A DNA stretch of 64,000 bases from Robinsoniella peoriensis (GTDB lineage Bacteria > Bacillota > Clostridia > Lachnospirales > Lachnospiraceae): contig NZ_JTGN01000002.1 of assembly GCF_000797495.1 (NCBI RefSeq), positions 62,001 to 126,000 on the forward strand, in the 5' to 3' direction. Shown one piece after another: positions 36,615 to 45,783 of the stretch. Positions within the stretch are counted from its first letter, which is position 1. Each line of letters begins with the position of its first letter. The position numbers and the translations under genes were made by a program. The notes beneath the pieces were generated by a model. The model was not told the DNA's origin and searched no databases. It saw only the letters and a program-made list of their open reading frames with translations.

Positions 36615-39608
36615 ATGGAACGACAACAATTACCGGAACTGGATTTAAACGCTTATGCTCCCTTAAGCTTCTGGGCATGGAATGAGGAAATGGATGATGA
36701 AAGCATCTGCCAGAGAATCCAGGAGTTTTATGATCAGGGTTTAAAAGGATTTTTTATGCATTCCCGAGCGGGTCTTATTACACCATATCTATCTGACGAA
36801 TGGTTCCATGCCTGCCGTACAGCAGCTGAAAAAGCAAAGCAGCTACAGATGGAAGCCTGGATTTATGATGAGGATGGTTGGCCCAGCGGATTTGCCGGGG
36901 GACTTGTCAATGGATGCGGCGTCGAATACCAGGCAAAGTATTTAGCAGCAACAAGAAATAGAGAAGAGGTTGTGAAAAGTCATTTCCTTGCATCCTTCCG
37001 TAAAACAAAAGAGGGTTATGAACCGGCAGAAGAATCGGAAAGTGAGTTGTTCTTCTGTTATATGACAGAACCGGACTATGTAGATCTACTGTCTGAGAAA
37101 GTGACAAAAAAGTTCATAGAGGTAACACATGAACGATATAAAAAGGAACTGGGAGAGTATTTTGGAACGGTTGTTCCCGGATTCTTTACAGACGAGCCAC
37201 AGTATAGTTTTCAGGGACTGCCTTACAGTGAGGAGCTGGAAGCATATTTCCAGAAGCGCAATGGGTATTCCTTCTTAAGGAATATGTATCTTTTTGAAGA
37301 GAATACAGATTTTACGGACCAATACAGAAAAGATTACTGGGATACCGTACAGGAGATGATGCAGCAGAATTTTGCAGGTCAGATCTATGACTGGTGTGAA
37401 AAAAATGGAGTTATATTTACCGGGCATTTTCCAGGGGAAGACAGCCTTATACATCAGATGAGCAGTACAGCAGGGGTCATGCCGAAATATAAATACATGC
37501 AGATGCCTGGGATTGACCATTTAGGGAGGCGGATTACGCCTGTTCTTCTGACAAAACAGGTAACCAGTGCAGCAAAGCAGTATGGCAGAAAAAAAGTACT
37601 TTCAGAAACTTTTGGCTGTGCAGGATGGAATATTAGCTTTGAGCAGATGTGTCATATCTGGGGCTGGCAGGCAGCGGCAGGAATTAATGTTCCGGTTCTG
37701 CATATTGGTCCTCATTCTATCAAAGGAATCCGAAAAAGGGATTATCCTGCATTTTACTCTTACCAGGAACCATGGTGGGAGGAATTTTATCACGTGGCAA
37801 AGTGGATGGAGGGGATTGGTGCCTATATGGGAAAGGGGATATGGGCAGAAGATTTGGTGGTACTCACACCGCTGAAAACCATGTATTTATATCACGGGAA
37901 ACAAAACGCCATTGAGGAAGAATATGCAGCCTCTTATCGAAAACTTTTGGAGAATCTGCTTGATATACAGGTGGGATTTGACCTGGGAGATGAGGAGGTA
38001 ATCCATGACTGTGGAAGTGTAGAAGGTGACAGATTTTTAATCGGAAATTGTGCATATCGATATGTGATTGTTCCAAAGGCAGAAATCTTAGAGGAATATA
38101 CCTGGAAACTTCTTCAGAAATTTCATGAAAACGGTGGGACTGTCTTATTTACCAGCCAGGTTCCGGGATTACAGGGGGAAGGCAGTTGGATACATGAGTG
38201 CTATGTCATTCAGAACAGCAGAAATTTTTGGCAGAAATGTTTTGCAGCCCTTCATTATAAGCGTAAGATAGCCGTATTGGAGAAGAATGGTTTCTATCTT
38301 GCCCATGGTCTCCATGTGGCTGTAAAACGGGATGTTTCTGATTATGTATATGTGTGGAACCGATATGTTGACAGCTGCAGGGAACTGACCGTACAGGTTG
38401 CAGGTCAGTGCAGCGCATTTACAGTGAATCTGGAAACGGGAGAGAAAACGCAGCTTGCTGTTGTCCGGGGAGAAGATGAGACGCTGGTATCACTGAAGCT
38501 TTGCGGGTATCAATCAGTATTGATGGAATTACAGGATGGAATAGGCAGCTGTCAGGAATATCAGGAAATATCTATGAACCGGCTGGATGGTACCTGGGAA
38601 CCTGACAGAGAGAATACCCTGACACTGGACTATGCGTCCTTTTCCTTGGATGGACAGCATTATTCCGAAGAGATGCAGGTGGTACAAATGCATCCGCTGC
38701 TGTATCAGCATATTAACAGAGAAAACGCCCGGGAGATCTATATCAAATATCGTTTTTTCGATGGAAGAAGCAACAAGTCACCACTTATAGCAGCTTTAGA
38801 GGATGATGATTGTACCGGTATCTGGTGTAATGAAGCATCCATTACAAGCTGTCGGGGCGGCTGGTATCTGGACCGTAAAATCCACGAATATGAACTGGGC
38901 GAATATGTGACAGAGGGCTGGAATACCATTACTCTGAGATATCATTTGCCCGGGAATAATATAAAGGATGTAGAAGGGCTGTTTGAGACAGAGGTAAATC
39001 GTTTTTATTATCCCGTGGAACCGGAGGCGATATATATAAAAGGAGATTTTTCAGTAGATATCCAGGGACGGTACTGGCGACAAGCAACACATTGGACCGC
39101 AGACCCGGAAAGATTTATACTGTCAGACTACCGAAAATTAAATGGAAGCGCAGATGTGACCCCCCAGGGTCTGTGGTTTTACAGGGGAAATCTTAAGTTC
39201 AGAACAACCGTTAAAAAGAAAGCAGGTATGCATCAGTGGATTTGTCTGAACAGGGTAGACGCTGCAGCAGTAAAAGTCAGCTGCAATGGCAAAGACAAAC
39301 TGCTATATATGGAACCCTATGAGACAGATCTTACAGAGATGCTTGTGGATGGAGAGAATCAGGTAGAGGTACTGCTTCTTGGAACGAACCGGAATCTGCT
39401 TGGACCCCATCATCACATGAAGGGTGAAAATAATTATGTTGGACCAAATACCTTTAAAGGAATTTATGGATATGAGGATAAGATTGTAAATCCCGATATC
39501 ACCCAGGAGACTACCTGGACACAGAGGTATTCATTTGTACCATTTGGATGTGGCGGTGTCAGTGAATCAGACAGAATCCAGATGAATCCTGATACCACAC
39601 CAACTTAA
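36615..39608 (+). CDS. GH106-like alpha-L-rhamnosidase-type glycosidase, cytoplasmic
   Basis: 997 aa, no signal peptide, AAGGAGG 7 bp before the start. It opens with the GH106-family pattern APLSFWAWNEEMDDESICQR, GFFMHSRAGLITPYLSDEW and WIYDEDGWPSGFAGG. The middle has FFTDEP and SETFGCAGWNISFEQ, and the C-terminal part has jelly-roll-like beta domains. GH106 enzymes remove alpha-L-rhamnose from rhamnogalacturonan and other glycans. Last gene of the importer operon, so the imported ligand probably carries the sugar it cleaves. Assignment to GH106 is by motif memory; a neighbouring uncharacterised family is the alternative. Confidence 0.72.
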   Translation: MERQQLPELDLNAYAPLSFWAWNEEMDDESICQRIQEFYDQGLKGFFMHSRAGLITPYLSDEWFHACRTAAEKAKQLQMEAWIYDEDGWPSGFAGGLVNGCGVEYQAKYLAATRNREEVVKSHFLASFRKTKEGYEPAEESESELFFCYMTEPDYVDLLSEKVTKKFIEVTHERYKKELGEYFGTVVPGFFTDEPQYSFQGLPYSEELEAYFQKRNGYSFLRNMYLFEENTDFTDQYRKDYWDTVQEMMQQNFAGQIYDWCEKNGVIFTGHFPGEDSLIHQMSSTAGVMPKYKYMQMPGIDHLGRRITPVLLTKQVTSAAKQYGRKKVLSETFGCAGWNISFEQMCHIWGWQAAAGINVPVLHIGPHSIKGIRKRDYPAFYSYQEPWWEEFYHVAKWMEGIGAYMGKGIWAEDLVVLTPLKTMYLYHGKQNAIEEEYAASYRKLLENLLDIQVGFDLGDEEVIHDCGSVEGDRFLIGNCAYRYVIVPKAEILEEYTWKLLQKFHENGGTVLFTSQVPGLQGEGSWIHECYVIQNSRNFWQKCFAALHYKRKIAVLEKNGFYLAHGLHVAVKRDVSDYVYVWNRYVDSCRELTVQVAGQCSAFTVNLETGEKTQLAVVRGEDETLVSLKLCGYQSVLMELQDGIGSCQEYQEISMNRLDGTWEPDRENTLTLDYASFSLDGQHYSEEMQVVQMHPLLYQHINRENAREIYIKYRFFDGRSNKSPLIAALEDDDCTGIWCNEASITSCRGGWYLDRKIHEYELGEYVTEGWNTITLRYHLPGNNIKDVEGLFETEVNRFYYPVEPEAIYIKGDFSVDIQGRYWRQATHWTADPERFILSDYRKLNGSADVTPQGLWFYRGNLKFRTTVKKKAGMHQWICLNRVDAAAVKVSCNGKDKLLYMEPYETDLTEMLVDGENQVEVLLLGTNRNLLGPHHHMKGENNYVGPNTFKGIYGYEDKIVNPDITQETTWTQRYSFVPFGCGGVSESDRIQMNPDTTPT

Positions 39609-39697
39609 AAAGTAAACAGGGGATTGCAATCAGCGGAAGTATGAGCTATTCTAAGTACATAACGGATAAGTTCTTTGAAAAAGGAGTGGTTTGAACT

Positions 39698-40078
39698 ATG
39701 AAGTGTATGTACTGCAATAAAAAAATTCCCGAAGGGATAGAAAATGCTGTTATTGAAAAAATAGATGGGCTAACCTGTACTTTTTGTGGTGAAAAGTGTA
39801 AAGAGGATTGCGAAAATTTTCTAAGCTTTGCGAAGAAGTATGAAAAACTGTTTCTGGTATTGATATTTGTACCTATGATCCTTTGTACTTTTGCATCGTT
39901 TATTCTGGGGGAATGGGTCGTCTGCCTGATGATTGTAATTCTGGGGGCAGCCATAACCCTGTTTCCCTTCTGTACGCCTCAGACGATACAGCTGACAGGC
40001 GTAAAGAAGAGTATTCTTATAGGCAGGATTCTGGGCATTGTGCTGATTGGAATGGGAATCATATGGTGGATTAGATAA
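39698..40078 (+). CDS. Small zinc-ribbon membrane protein
   Basis: 126 aa. The N-terminal part has two Cys pairs (MKCMYCNKK and CTFCGEKCKEDC), a likely treble-clef or zinc-ribbon, then three hydrophobic helices (LFLVLIFVPMILCTF, VCLMIVILGAAITLF, GRILGIVLIGMGIIW). No known function. Ribosome site AAGGAG at 39680. It lies 89 bp after the GH106-like gene with no terminator seen between, so it may be expressed with the importer operon. Confidence 0.7.
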   Translation: MKCMYCNKKIPEGIENAVIEKIDGLTCTFCGEKCKEDCENFLSFAKKYEKLFLVLIFVPMILCTFASFILGEWVVCLMIVILGAAITLFPFCTPQTIQLTGVKKSILIGRILGIVLIGMGIIWWIR

Positions 40079-40097
40079 TAAATTATGTAATTAAATA

Positions 40098-40129
40098 AAA
40101 GCGCTGTTTTCCCGAGGGAACAGCGCTTT
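40098..40129. terminator. Terminator hairpin between convergent genes
   Basis: AAAGCGCTGTT pairs with AACAGCGCTTT, with inner CCC/GGG. The T-rich side is on the minus strand, so it suits the DUF362 gene as well as the zinc-ribbon gene. The stretch 40130-40234 holds only a small GGGTA/TACCC hairpin. Confidence 0.7.
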
Positions 40130-40234
40130 GACAGACTGGAACAGGGTGTCATATTTCTAATTTATCTTGCTGCTTAAATCCTGATATCTGCCGTTGGTGC
40201 AATGGGGGGTACTTATCATACCCTGTGCCTGCTT

Positions 40235-41344
40235 TTATTTTAATTCAATTAATTCATATTCTTTATTCCCAAGCCCAATCTTAACGGCATGCTCAATACC
40301 AACTTTCCAGTCAGTATCCGGGCTAACGGCATGAAAGTGGTCATGAGAGTGGTCTGTGCTCTTATCCAAAAGGCTTCCGGGAATTACAGGCTGTTTATTT
40401 ACTGCATCTGCGCAGGCAACATCCAGTGCAACCGGATCAAAAGAAGCGAACATGCCCACGTCCGGAACGATTGGTATGTCATTTTCGCCGTGACAGTCAC
40501 AATACGGTGAAACATCCATGACAAGACTGATGTGGAACTGCGGTCTTTTGCTTACCACTGCTTTACTGTATTCTGCGATTTTACAGTTTAAAATATCGTT
40601 GGATTCATCTGAGGCTGCTTTAACGGCATCCTGGGGACAGACGCCGATACATCTGCCGCATCCTACACATTTATCATGGTTAATGGAAGCCTTTTTATCT
40701 GTGACAACGGCTGCATCGTGAGCACAGATCTTGCTGCACATGCCGCATCCGATACATTCATCTGTTCTAATAAATGGTTTGCCGGCACTGTGCATTTCCA
40801 TTTTACCGGCACGGGATCCGCATCCCATCCCTATATTTTTCAAAGTTCCGCCGAAGCCGGTAGCTTCATGGCCTTTAAAATGTGTCAGTGTGATGAAAAT
40901 ATCCGCATCCATAATAGCATGCCCGATTTTTGCTTCCTTCACATATTCGCCGCCCTCTACAGGAACCAGGGTCTCGTCTGTTCCCTTTAATCCGTCACCG
41001 ATTAAGATATGGCATCCGGTGGAAAAAGGAGAAAATCCGTTTTCATAAGCGCTCTGGATATGGTCCAGGGCATTTTTGCGTCCCCCCACATAAAGGGTAT
41101 TGCAGTCTGTGAGAAACGGTTTACCACCCAGTTCCTTAATCACATCCACTACGGTCTTTGCGTAGTTTGGACGTAGATAAGCCAGATTCCCCGGCTCGCC
41201 GAAATGAATTTTAATTGCCGCATATTTTTTGTTAAAATCAATATCGCCAATGCCTGCCTTTTTAATCAGACGTGCAAGTTTTTGCTGTAGATTGTCATTG
41301 TTTCTGGTATGTAAGTTTGTAAAATATACCTTGGATTTTCCCAT
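40235..41344 (-). CDS. DUF362 protein with two 4Fe-4S clusters
   Basis: 369 aa, cytoplasmic. A DUF362 domain (residues about 40-190, HFGEPGNLAYLRP, HFKGHEATGFGGTLKNIGMG) is interrupted by a bacterial ferredoxin domain with two CxxCxxCxxxC motifs (CIGCGMCSKIC and CVGCGRCIGVC) and then resumes (FDPVALDVACADA). Such proteins are common in anaerobes, but the reaction is unknown. It is separated from uxaC by a 157-bp gap holding its own promoter with an operator-like dyad, so it is a separate unit. Confidence 0.87.
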   Translation of the reverse strand: MGKSKVYFTNLHTRNNDNLQQKLARLIKKAGIGDIDFNKKYAAIKIHFGEPGNLAYLRPNYAKTVVDVIKELGGKPFLTDCNTLYVGGRKNALDHIQSAYENGFSPFSTGCHILIGDGLKGTDETLVPVEGGEYVKEAKIGHAIMDADIFITLTHFKGHEATGFGGTLKNIGMGCGSRAGKMEMHSAGKPFIRTDECIGCGMCSKICAHDAAVVTDKKASINHDKCVGCGRCIGVCPQDAVKAASDESNDILNCKIAEYSKAVVSKRPQFHISLVMDVSPYCDCHGENDIPIVPDVGMFASFDPVALDVACADAVNKQPVIPGSLLDKSTDHSHDHFHAVSPDTDWKVGIEHAVKIGLGNKEYELIELK

Positions 41345-41429
41345 AGATTACCTCCTGATAACGTTATTGCTTCCAGATGCGCACCAGAATTATGATTTGC
41401 CAGGCGGGCACAGAAGCTGTGTTAAATAA

Positions 41430-41460
41430 ATTATAATACTTAAAGCATACTTTAAGTCAA
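41430..41460 (-). promoter_or_regulatory. Promoter with 19-bp spacer and internal dyad upstream of the DUF362 gene
   Basis: On the minus strand TTGACT, 19 bp, TATAAT. The spacer holds ACTTAAAG-TATG-CTTTAAGT (plus strand 41438-41457), a perfect 8-bp dyad overlapping the -35. Overlong spacers with a dyad between the hexamers are typical of promoters activated by MerR-family proteins. Confidence 0.6.
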
Positions 41461-41501
41461 ATGATTTTGTTCGCCGCCCGGGAAAATTTCTGTGAATTAA
41501 G

Positions 41502-42926
41502 TTATGATTCCTGTGTATTTTCTAAATCAAATCCAAAATACCGCACTGCATTATTATATGAAATCCCCTTAACGATTTCTCCTAATGCCTGATAATCTTC
41601 CGGATATTCTCCATTTTCTACCCAGCCTCCAATCAGATCACACAGGATGCGGCGGAAATATTCATGACGGGTGTAGGATAAAAAGCTGCGGGAATCCGTA
41701 AGCATCCCAATAAAGTTGCTTAACAATCCAAGATTTGCAAGGGAAATCATCTGGTCGGTCATGCCCTGTTTGTGATCATTGAACCACCATGCACTGCCAT
41801 GCTGCATTTTCCCAATAGCACAAGAGTCCTGAAAGCATCCCAGGATAGCGTCAATATAGGCATTATCATTTGGATTCAGGGAGTACAGGATCGTTTTTGG
41901 AAGCTGGTCTGTGCAGATGAGGGCATTAAGGTAATCCGCAGCCAAAGCAGAAGGAGCATAGTTGTTAATGCAGTCATATCCGGTATCCGGTCCAAGCTTG
42001 CGAAAGCTTAAAGAGTTGTTATCTCTTTTGCATCCAAAATGCAATTGCATAGCCCACCCAAGGCGATGATATTCCCGTCCTGCAAAAAGCATAAATGCCG
42101 TTTTAAACTTTAATTCTTCCTCTCTTGTAACGGTATTTCCGGTAAGTCTCTTTTTCAGGATGGCTTCTATCTCGGATTCATCAGCCGGGCTGTAGTAAAC
42201 AAATTCCAAAGCGTGGTCAGATACCAGACAGCCATTATTATGGAAGAAATCCATCCGGTTTCTGAGCGCTTCCTTCAGGGAAGCAAAATCTTTAATTTGT
42301 GTGCCGCTTGCTGTTGCAAGTTTAGCAAGATATTCTGTAAAGTCTGCTTTTTCTATGTTCATAGCCTTATCCGGGCGCCATGCCGGAAGGACTGCAACAT
42401 CAAAACTGCTGTCTTCTTTGATCATCTTATGCCATTCCAGCGTATCAATGGGATCATCCGTTGTACAGATCAGAGTTACATTCGACATTTTAATAATATT
42501 ACGGACGGACATAGAAGGATCCTGTAATTTCTGATTGCAGAGATTCCAGACTTCTTCTGCCGTATCCCGGTTTAAGATGCCGGTATATCCAAAATAGCGC
42601 TGAAGTTCCAGATGACTCCAGTGGTAAAGGGGATTGCCAATTGCTTTTTCCAACGTTTCCGCCCACTTCTGGAATTTTTCCCGGGGAGATGCGTCGCCTG
42701 TTATGTAGTATTCATCAATTCCATTGGAACGCATTTGGCGCCACTTATAATGATCTCCGCCCAGCCATACTTCTGTTATGTTGGAAAATTGTTTATCTTC
42801 TGCTATTTCCCTGGGGTTAATGTGGCAATGATAATCCAGCACAGGACAAGTATCTGCATATTCATGAAAAAGCCTGCTGGCAGTGGGTGTTGAAAGTAAA
42901 AATTCTTTGTCCATAAATTGTTTCAT
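41502..42926 (-). CDS. uxaC: Glucuronate/galacturonate isomerase
   Basis: 474 aa, cytoplasmic. Opens with PVLDYHCHINPREIAED, whose HxH binds metal, then EVWLGGDHYKWRQMRSNG, all typical of UxaC. It converts D-glucuronate to fructuronate and D-galacturonate to tagaturonate, the first step of hexuronate use. Ribosome site AAGGAGG. It lies 27 bp after the LacI regulator gene in the same operon, divergent from uxaA-uxaB, which encode the next steps for galacturonate. Confidence 0.95.
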   Translation of the reverse strand: MKQFMDKEFLLSTPTASRLFHEYADTCPVLDYHCHINPREIAEDKQFSNITEVWLGGDHYKWRQMRSNGIDEYYITGDASPREKFQKWAETLEKAIGNPLYHWSHLELQRYFGYTGILNRDTAEEVWNLCNQKLQDPSMSVRNIIKMSNVTLICTTDDPIDTLEWHKMIKEDSSFDVAVLPAWRPDKAMNIEKADFTEYLAKLATASGTQIKDFASLKEALRNRMDFFHNNGCLVSDHALEFVYYSPADESEIEAILKKRLTGNTVTREEELKFKTAFMLFAGREYHRLGWAMQLHFGCKRDNNSLSFRKLGPDTGYDCINNYAPSALAADYLNALICTDQLPKTILYSLNPNDNAYIDAILGCFQDSCAIGKMQHGSAWWFNDHKQGMTDQMISLANLGLLSNFIGMLTDSRSFLSYTRHEYFRRILCDLIGGWVENGEYPEDYQALGEIVKGISYNNAVRYFGFDLENTQES

Positions 42927-42953
42927 AGTTAAAATCCTCCTTAAGGGTTTGAA

Positions 42954-43961
42954 TTAAAAGTGATCATCTGTGGATTGCCGCAAAATGATTTCAGCGGTAA
43001 TGACCGTTTTAGCAGGTACTTTCTTGCTATCTAAAACGCTCATTAAAACAGAGACCGCATGATTGCAAGAAAACTCCAGTTTATTGTCAATCGTAGTCAG
43101 TTCCGGATCACAGCAGATTCCAATTTTTGAATTGTTATATCCAATGATAGACAGATCCCGGGGAATGGAAAGTCCTGCAGCTTTAGCAAATTTCAGCACG
43201 CCGATAGCAAGTTCATCATCGGAGGTGATTACGGCGTTAAATGGAAAACAGTTTGCATAATGAGTGAGCAGCCGTTCTTTGATATCCTGTATGGAACCGT
43301 TAAAGCAGATCATTTGTGAATTTTCCACCTGTATGTTTCTTTTGCTATGTGCGCTTAGAAAACCCGCCAGCTTTCGACGTCCACTGTAAGATTGGGACCG
43401 ATAGAGAAAGAGCAGCTTATTCCTTCCGCTGACCAGGAACCTCTCTGTGGCACCCGCAACTGCTGCGGTATCGTCACAGAGGGAACTGTAAATTCCGGGA
43501 GCATCTAAATGTCCGTTTAGCAGAATAAGCGGGACTTTTCTGGCAGCAAAGCGGAGATATTCATTGTTTTTATCTGCCTGTTCTACAAAAGTAGAGCCTG
43601 CTAAAATAATGGCATCTACCCGCTTGGAAAGCAATATCTCAAGATATTTCTTTTTCTGGTCCAGGTCATATCCGGTGCAGCACAGCAGTGCATCATAGCC
43701 GAAACGCCGAAGTTCCTGTTCCAGATAATAAACGGCACTTGCAAGATAGGCATCAGAAGAATCTGCACAGAGAATACCAATAGTTTTCATGGTATTGAGA
43801 CCCAGCCCCCTTGCAAAGGCATTTGGACTGTAACTTTCCTCTTCCATTACTCTTAAGACTTTTTGACGGGTATTTGCACTGACTTTCTCGTTTCCATTTA
43901 ACACGCGGGATACGGTAGCAATGGATACACCGGCTTTTTTTGAAATATCATAGATGTTCAT
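42954..43961 (-). CDS. LacI-family regulator of hexuronate genes
   Basis: 335 aa from the ATG at 43961 (GAGGT upstream); the longer frame to 44021 runs through the promoter and is rejected. The N-terminal LacI helix-turn-helix is NIYDISKKAGVSIATVSRVL, followed by the hinge and a periplasmic-binding-like sensor domain (MKTIGILCADSSDAYLAS). First gene of lacI-uxaC and divergent from uxaA. TGTAA-N4-TTACA dyads flank both promoters, so it very likely represses both arms and itself. The inducer is probably a hexuronate or a downstream intermediate. Confidence 0.92.
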   Translation of the reverse strand: MNIYDISKKAGVSIATVSRVLNGNEKVSANTRQKVLRVMEEESYSPNAFARGLGLNTMKTIGILCADSSDAYLASAVYYLEQELRRFGYDALLCCTGYDLDQKKKYLEILLSKRVDAIILAGSTFVEQADKNNEYLRFAARKVPLILLNGHLDAPGIYSSLCDDTAAVAGATERFLVSGRNKLLFLYRSQSYSGRRKLAGFLSAHSKRNIQVENSQMICFNGSIQDIKERLLTHYANCFPFNAVITSDDELAIGVLKFAKAAGLSIPRDLSIIGYNNSKIGICCDPELTTIDNKLEFSCNHAVSVLMSVLDSKKVPAKTVITAEIILRQSTDDHF

Positions 43962-43989
43962 CTGGGCTACCTCGATTTCCTGAAAATAA

Positions 43990-44123
43990 TGTAAATGCTT
44001 ACAAAATGGAATTAAAGTCATTATAATAGTTTAATACTATAAAATCAAGATATATTTTAAAAAATAAAAAATGTTGTTGACACAAAAGTTTATTTGATGT
44101 AAGTTAAATGTAAGTACTTACAT
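43990..44123. promoter_or_regulatory. Divergent uxa promoters with two TGTAA-N4-TTACA operators
   Basis: Operator 1, TGTAAATGCTTACA (43990-44003), lies just downstream of the lacI-uxaC promoter (minus strand TTGATT, 17 bp, TATAAT at 44048-44020). Operator 2, ATGTAAGTACTTACAT (44108-44123), is a perfect 16-bp palindrome just after the uxaA promoter (TTGACA at 44077, weak -10 at 44100). The sites fit the adjacent LacI-type repressor; a CcpA-type site is the alternative. Confidence 0.75.
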
Positions 44124-44189
44124 AATTAAGACATGGAATTAGGATGAAGAATAAGAAAAGTCAGAAACAGTGAAGGAAAGGAAGGTATT

Positions 44190-45671
44190 ATGCAGGATTA
44201 TATCAGAATTCATCAGAGTGACACGGTAGCTGTTGCATTAAAACCCCTCAAGAAAGGGATGGCTTGCATCATAGATGGGGTAGAAGTGATTCTAAATGAG
44301 GATATCATGCAAGGTCATAAATTTGCACTGAAACAGATGAGCAAAGGCAGCAGGGTGATAAAGTATGGAAGTCCAATTGGTATAGCAAAGGATGCAATTG
44401 AAGCGGGCGCCTGGGTACATACTCATAACATTCAGACCGGGCTGGGTGAACTGCTGGAATATACCTATGAAAAAGTACCAACAGATATGCCGGTCGGAAC
44501 AGGTGCCAGTTTTGAGGGGTATAGGCGGAAAAATGGAAAAGTTGGAATCAGAAATGAAATCTGGATTATCCCAACGGTAGGCTGTGTAAATAATGTGGCG
44601 AATGCAATTGAACAAAAAGCCCAGAAATATGTACAGGGAACCATTGATGCGGTTGCTGCTTTTCCACACCCTTACGGCTGTTCCCAAATGGGAGAAGATC
44701 AGGAAAACACCAGAAAAATTCTGGCTGATCTGGTTAATCATCCAAATGCAGGAGGGGTCCTGGTTCTTGGACTTGGATGCGAAAATTCCAATATTGATGA
44801 ACTGAAGAAATATATTGGAGATTTTGATAAGGACAGAGTAAGGTTTCTGGTGGCTCAGGATTGTGAAGATGAAATCCAGGAGTCGCTGTCATTAATAGAA
44901 GAAATAGCAGAATATGCCGGACGTGACAGCAGAGAAAAAATAGATGCCGGGGAACTGGTCATAGGTATGAAATGCGGTGGTTCGGATGGCTTGTCCGGAA
45001 TTACAGCAAATCCGGTAGTTGGGGCTTTTTCCGATATGCTGATTGCAAAAGGAGGAACCACGATCTTAACAGAGGTGCCGGAGATGTTCGGTGCGGAAAC
45101 ACTTCTGATGAACCGCTGTAAGAATCAGCAGTTATTTCATCAGACAGTAGATCTGATCAATGACTTTAAGAATTATTTCACCAGCCACAATCAGACAATT
45201 TATGAAAATCCTTCTCCGGGAAATAAAAAAGGAGGAATTTCCACTTTAGAAGATAAATCCCTGGGCTGTACACAAAAGAGTGGAAAAGCAGCGGTTACGG
45301 GAGTTCTGGCATATGGTGAGACAGTGGAAGAAAAAGGGCTGAACCTGCTCAGTGCTCCGGGAAATGATCTGGTAGCGTCTACGGCACTGGCGGCAGGCGG
45401 CGCGCACATTGTTCTGTTTACTACCGGTAGAGGCACCCCGTTTGCATCGCCGGTACCGACGGTAAAAATATCAAGCAACACAGATCTGAGTACCAGAAAG
45501 GACAACTGGATCGACTTTAACTGCGGCAAATTGGCAGAAGGGAAGACATTGGATGAAATGGCTGAAGAATTATTCTGCTATGTATTGGATGTAGCTTCCG
45601 GAAAACAGGTAAAGGCGGAAAAAGCAGGATTTCACGATATGGCAATATTTAAACAGGGTGTTACCCTGTAA
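44190..45671 (+). CDS. uxaA: Altronate dehydratase
   Basis: 493 aa. The N-terminal SAF domain (about 1-95, IRIHQSDTVAVALKPLKKG, WVHTHNIQT) is fused to the dehydratase domain (AAFPHPYGCSQMGEDQ, VLGLGCENSN, GMKCGGSDGLSG, FTTGRGTPFASPVPTVK). This is the full-length two-domain form. It dehydrates D-altronate to 2-keto-3-deoxygluconate. Ribosome site AAGGAAGG. Followed after 112 bp by uxaB. Confidence 0.95.
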   Translation: MQDYIRIHQSDTVAVALKPLKKGMACIIDGVEVILNEDIMQGHKFALKQMSKGSRVIKYGSPIGIAKDAIEAGAWVHTHNIQTGLGELLEYTYEKVPTDMPVGTGASFEGYRRKNGKVGIRNEIWIIPTVGCVNNVANAIEQKAQKYVQGTIDAVAAFPHPYGCSQMGEDQENTRKILADLVNHPNAGGVLVLGLGCENSNIDELKKYIGDFDKDRVRFLVAQDCEDEIQESLSLIEEIAEYAGRDSREKIDAGELVIGMKCGGSDGLSGITANPVVGAFSDMLIAKGGTTILTEVPEMFGAETLLMNRCKNQQLFHQTVDLINDFKNYFTSHNQTIYENPSPGNKKGGISTLEDKSLGCTQKSGKAAVTGVLAYGETVEEKGLNLLSAPGNDLVASTALAAGGAHIVLFTTGRGTPFASPVPTVKISSNTDLSTRKDNWIDFNCGKLAEGKTLDEMAEELFCYVLDVASGKQVKAEKAGFHDMAIFKQGVTL

Positions 45672-45783
45672 TGATAAGCAGGATGAACCGGCAGTACAGA
45701 TACAACGTAAGCAAAATTGATGTGTATTCAATTATAAATAGCATGTTTATTAAATTATAATTAGGAAGGGTTGGATATAAAAT

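Noticed and set aside
40130..40234. Possible small RNA or riboswitch between the zinc-ribbon and DUF362 genes
   Set aside because: Only a small GGGTA/TACCC hairpin is visible, no promoter or known aptamer motif.
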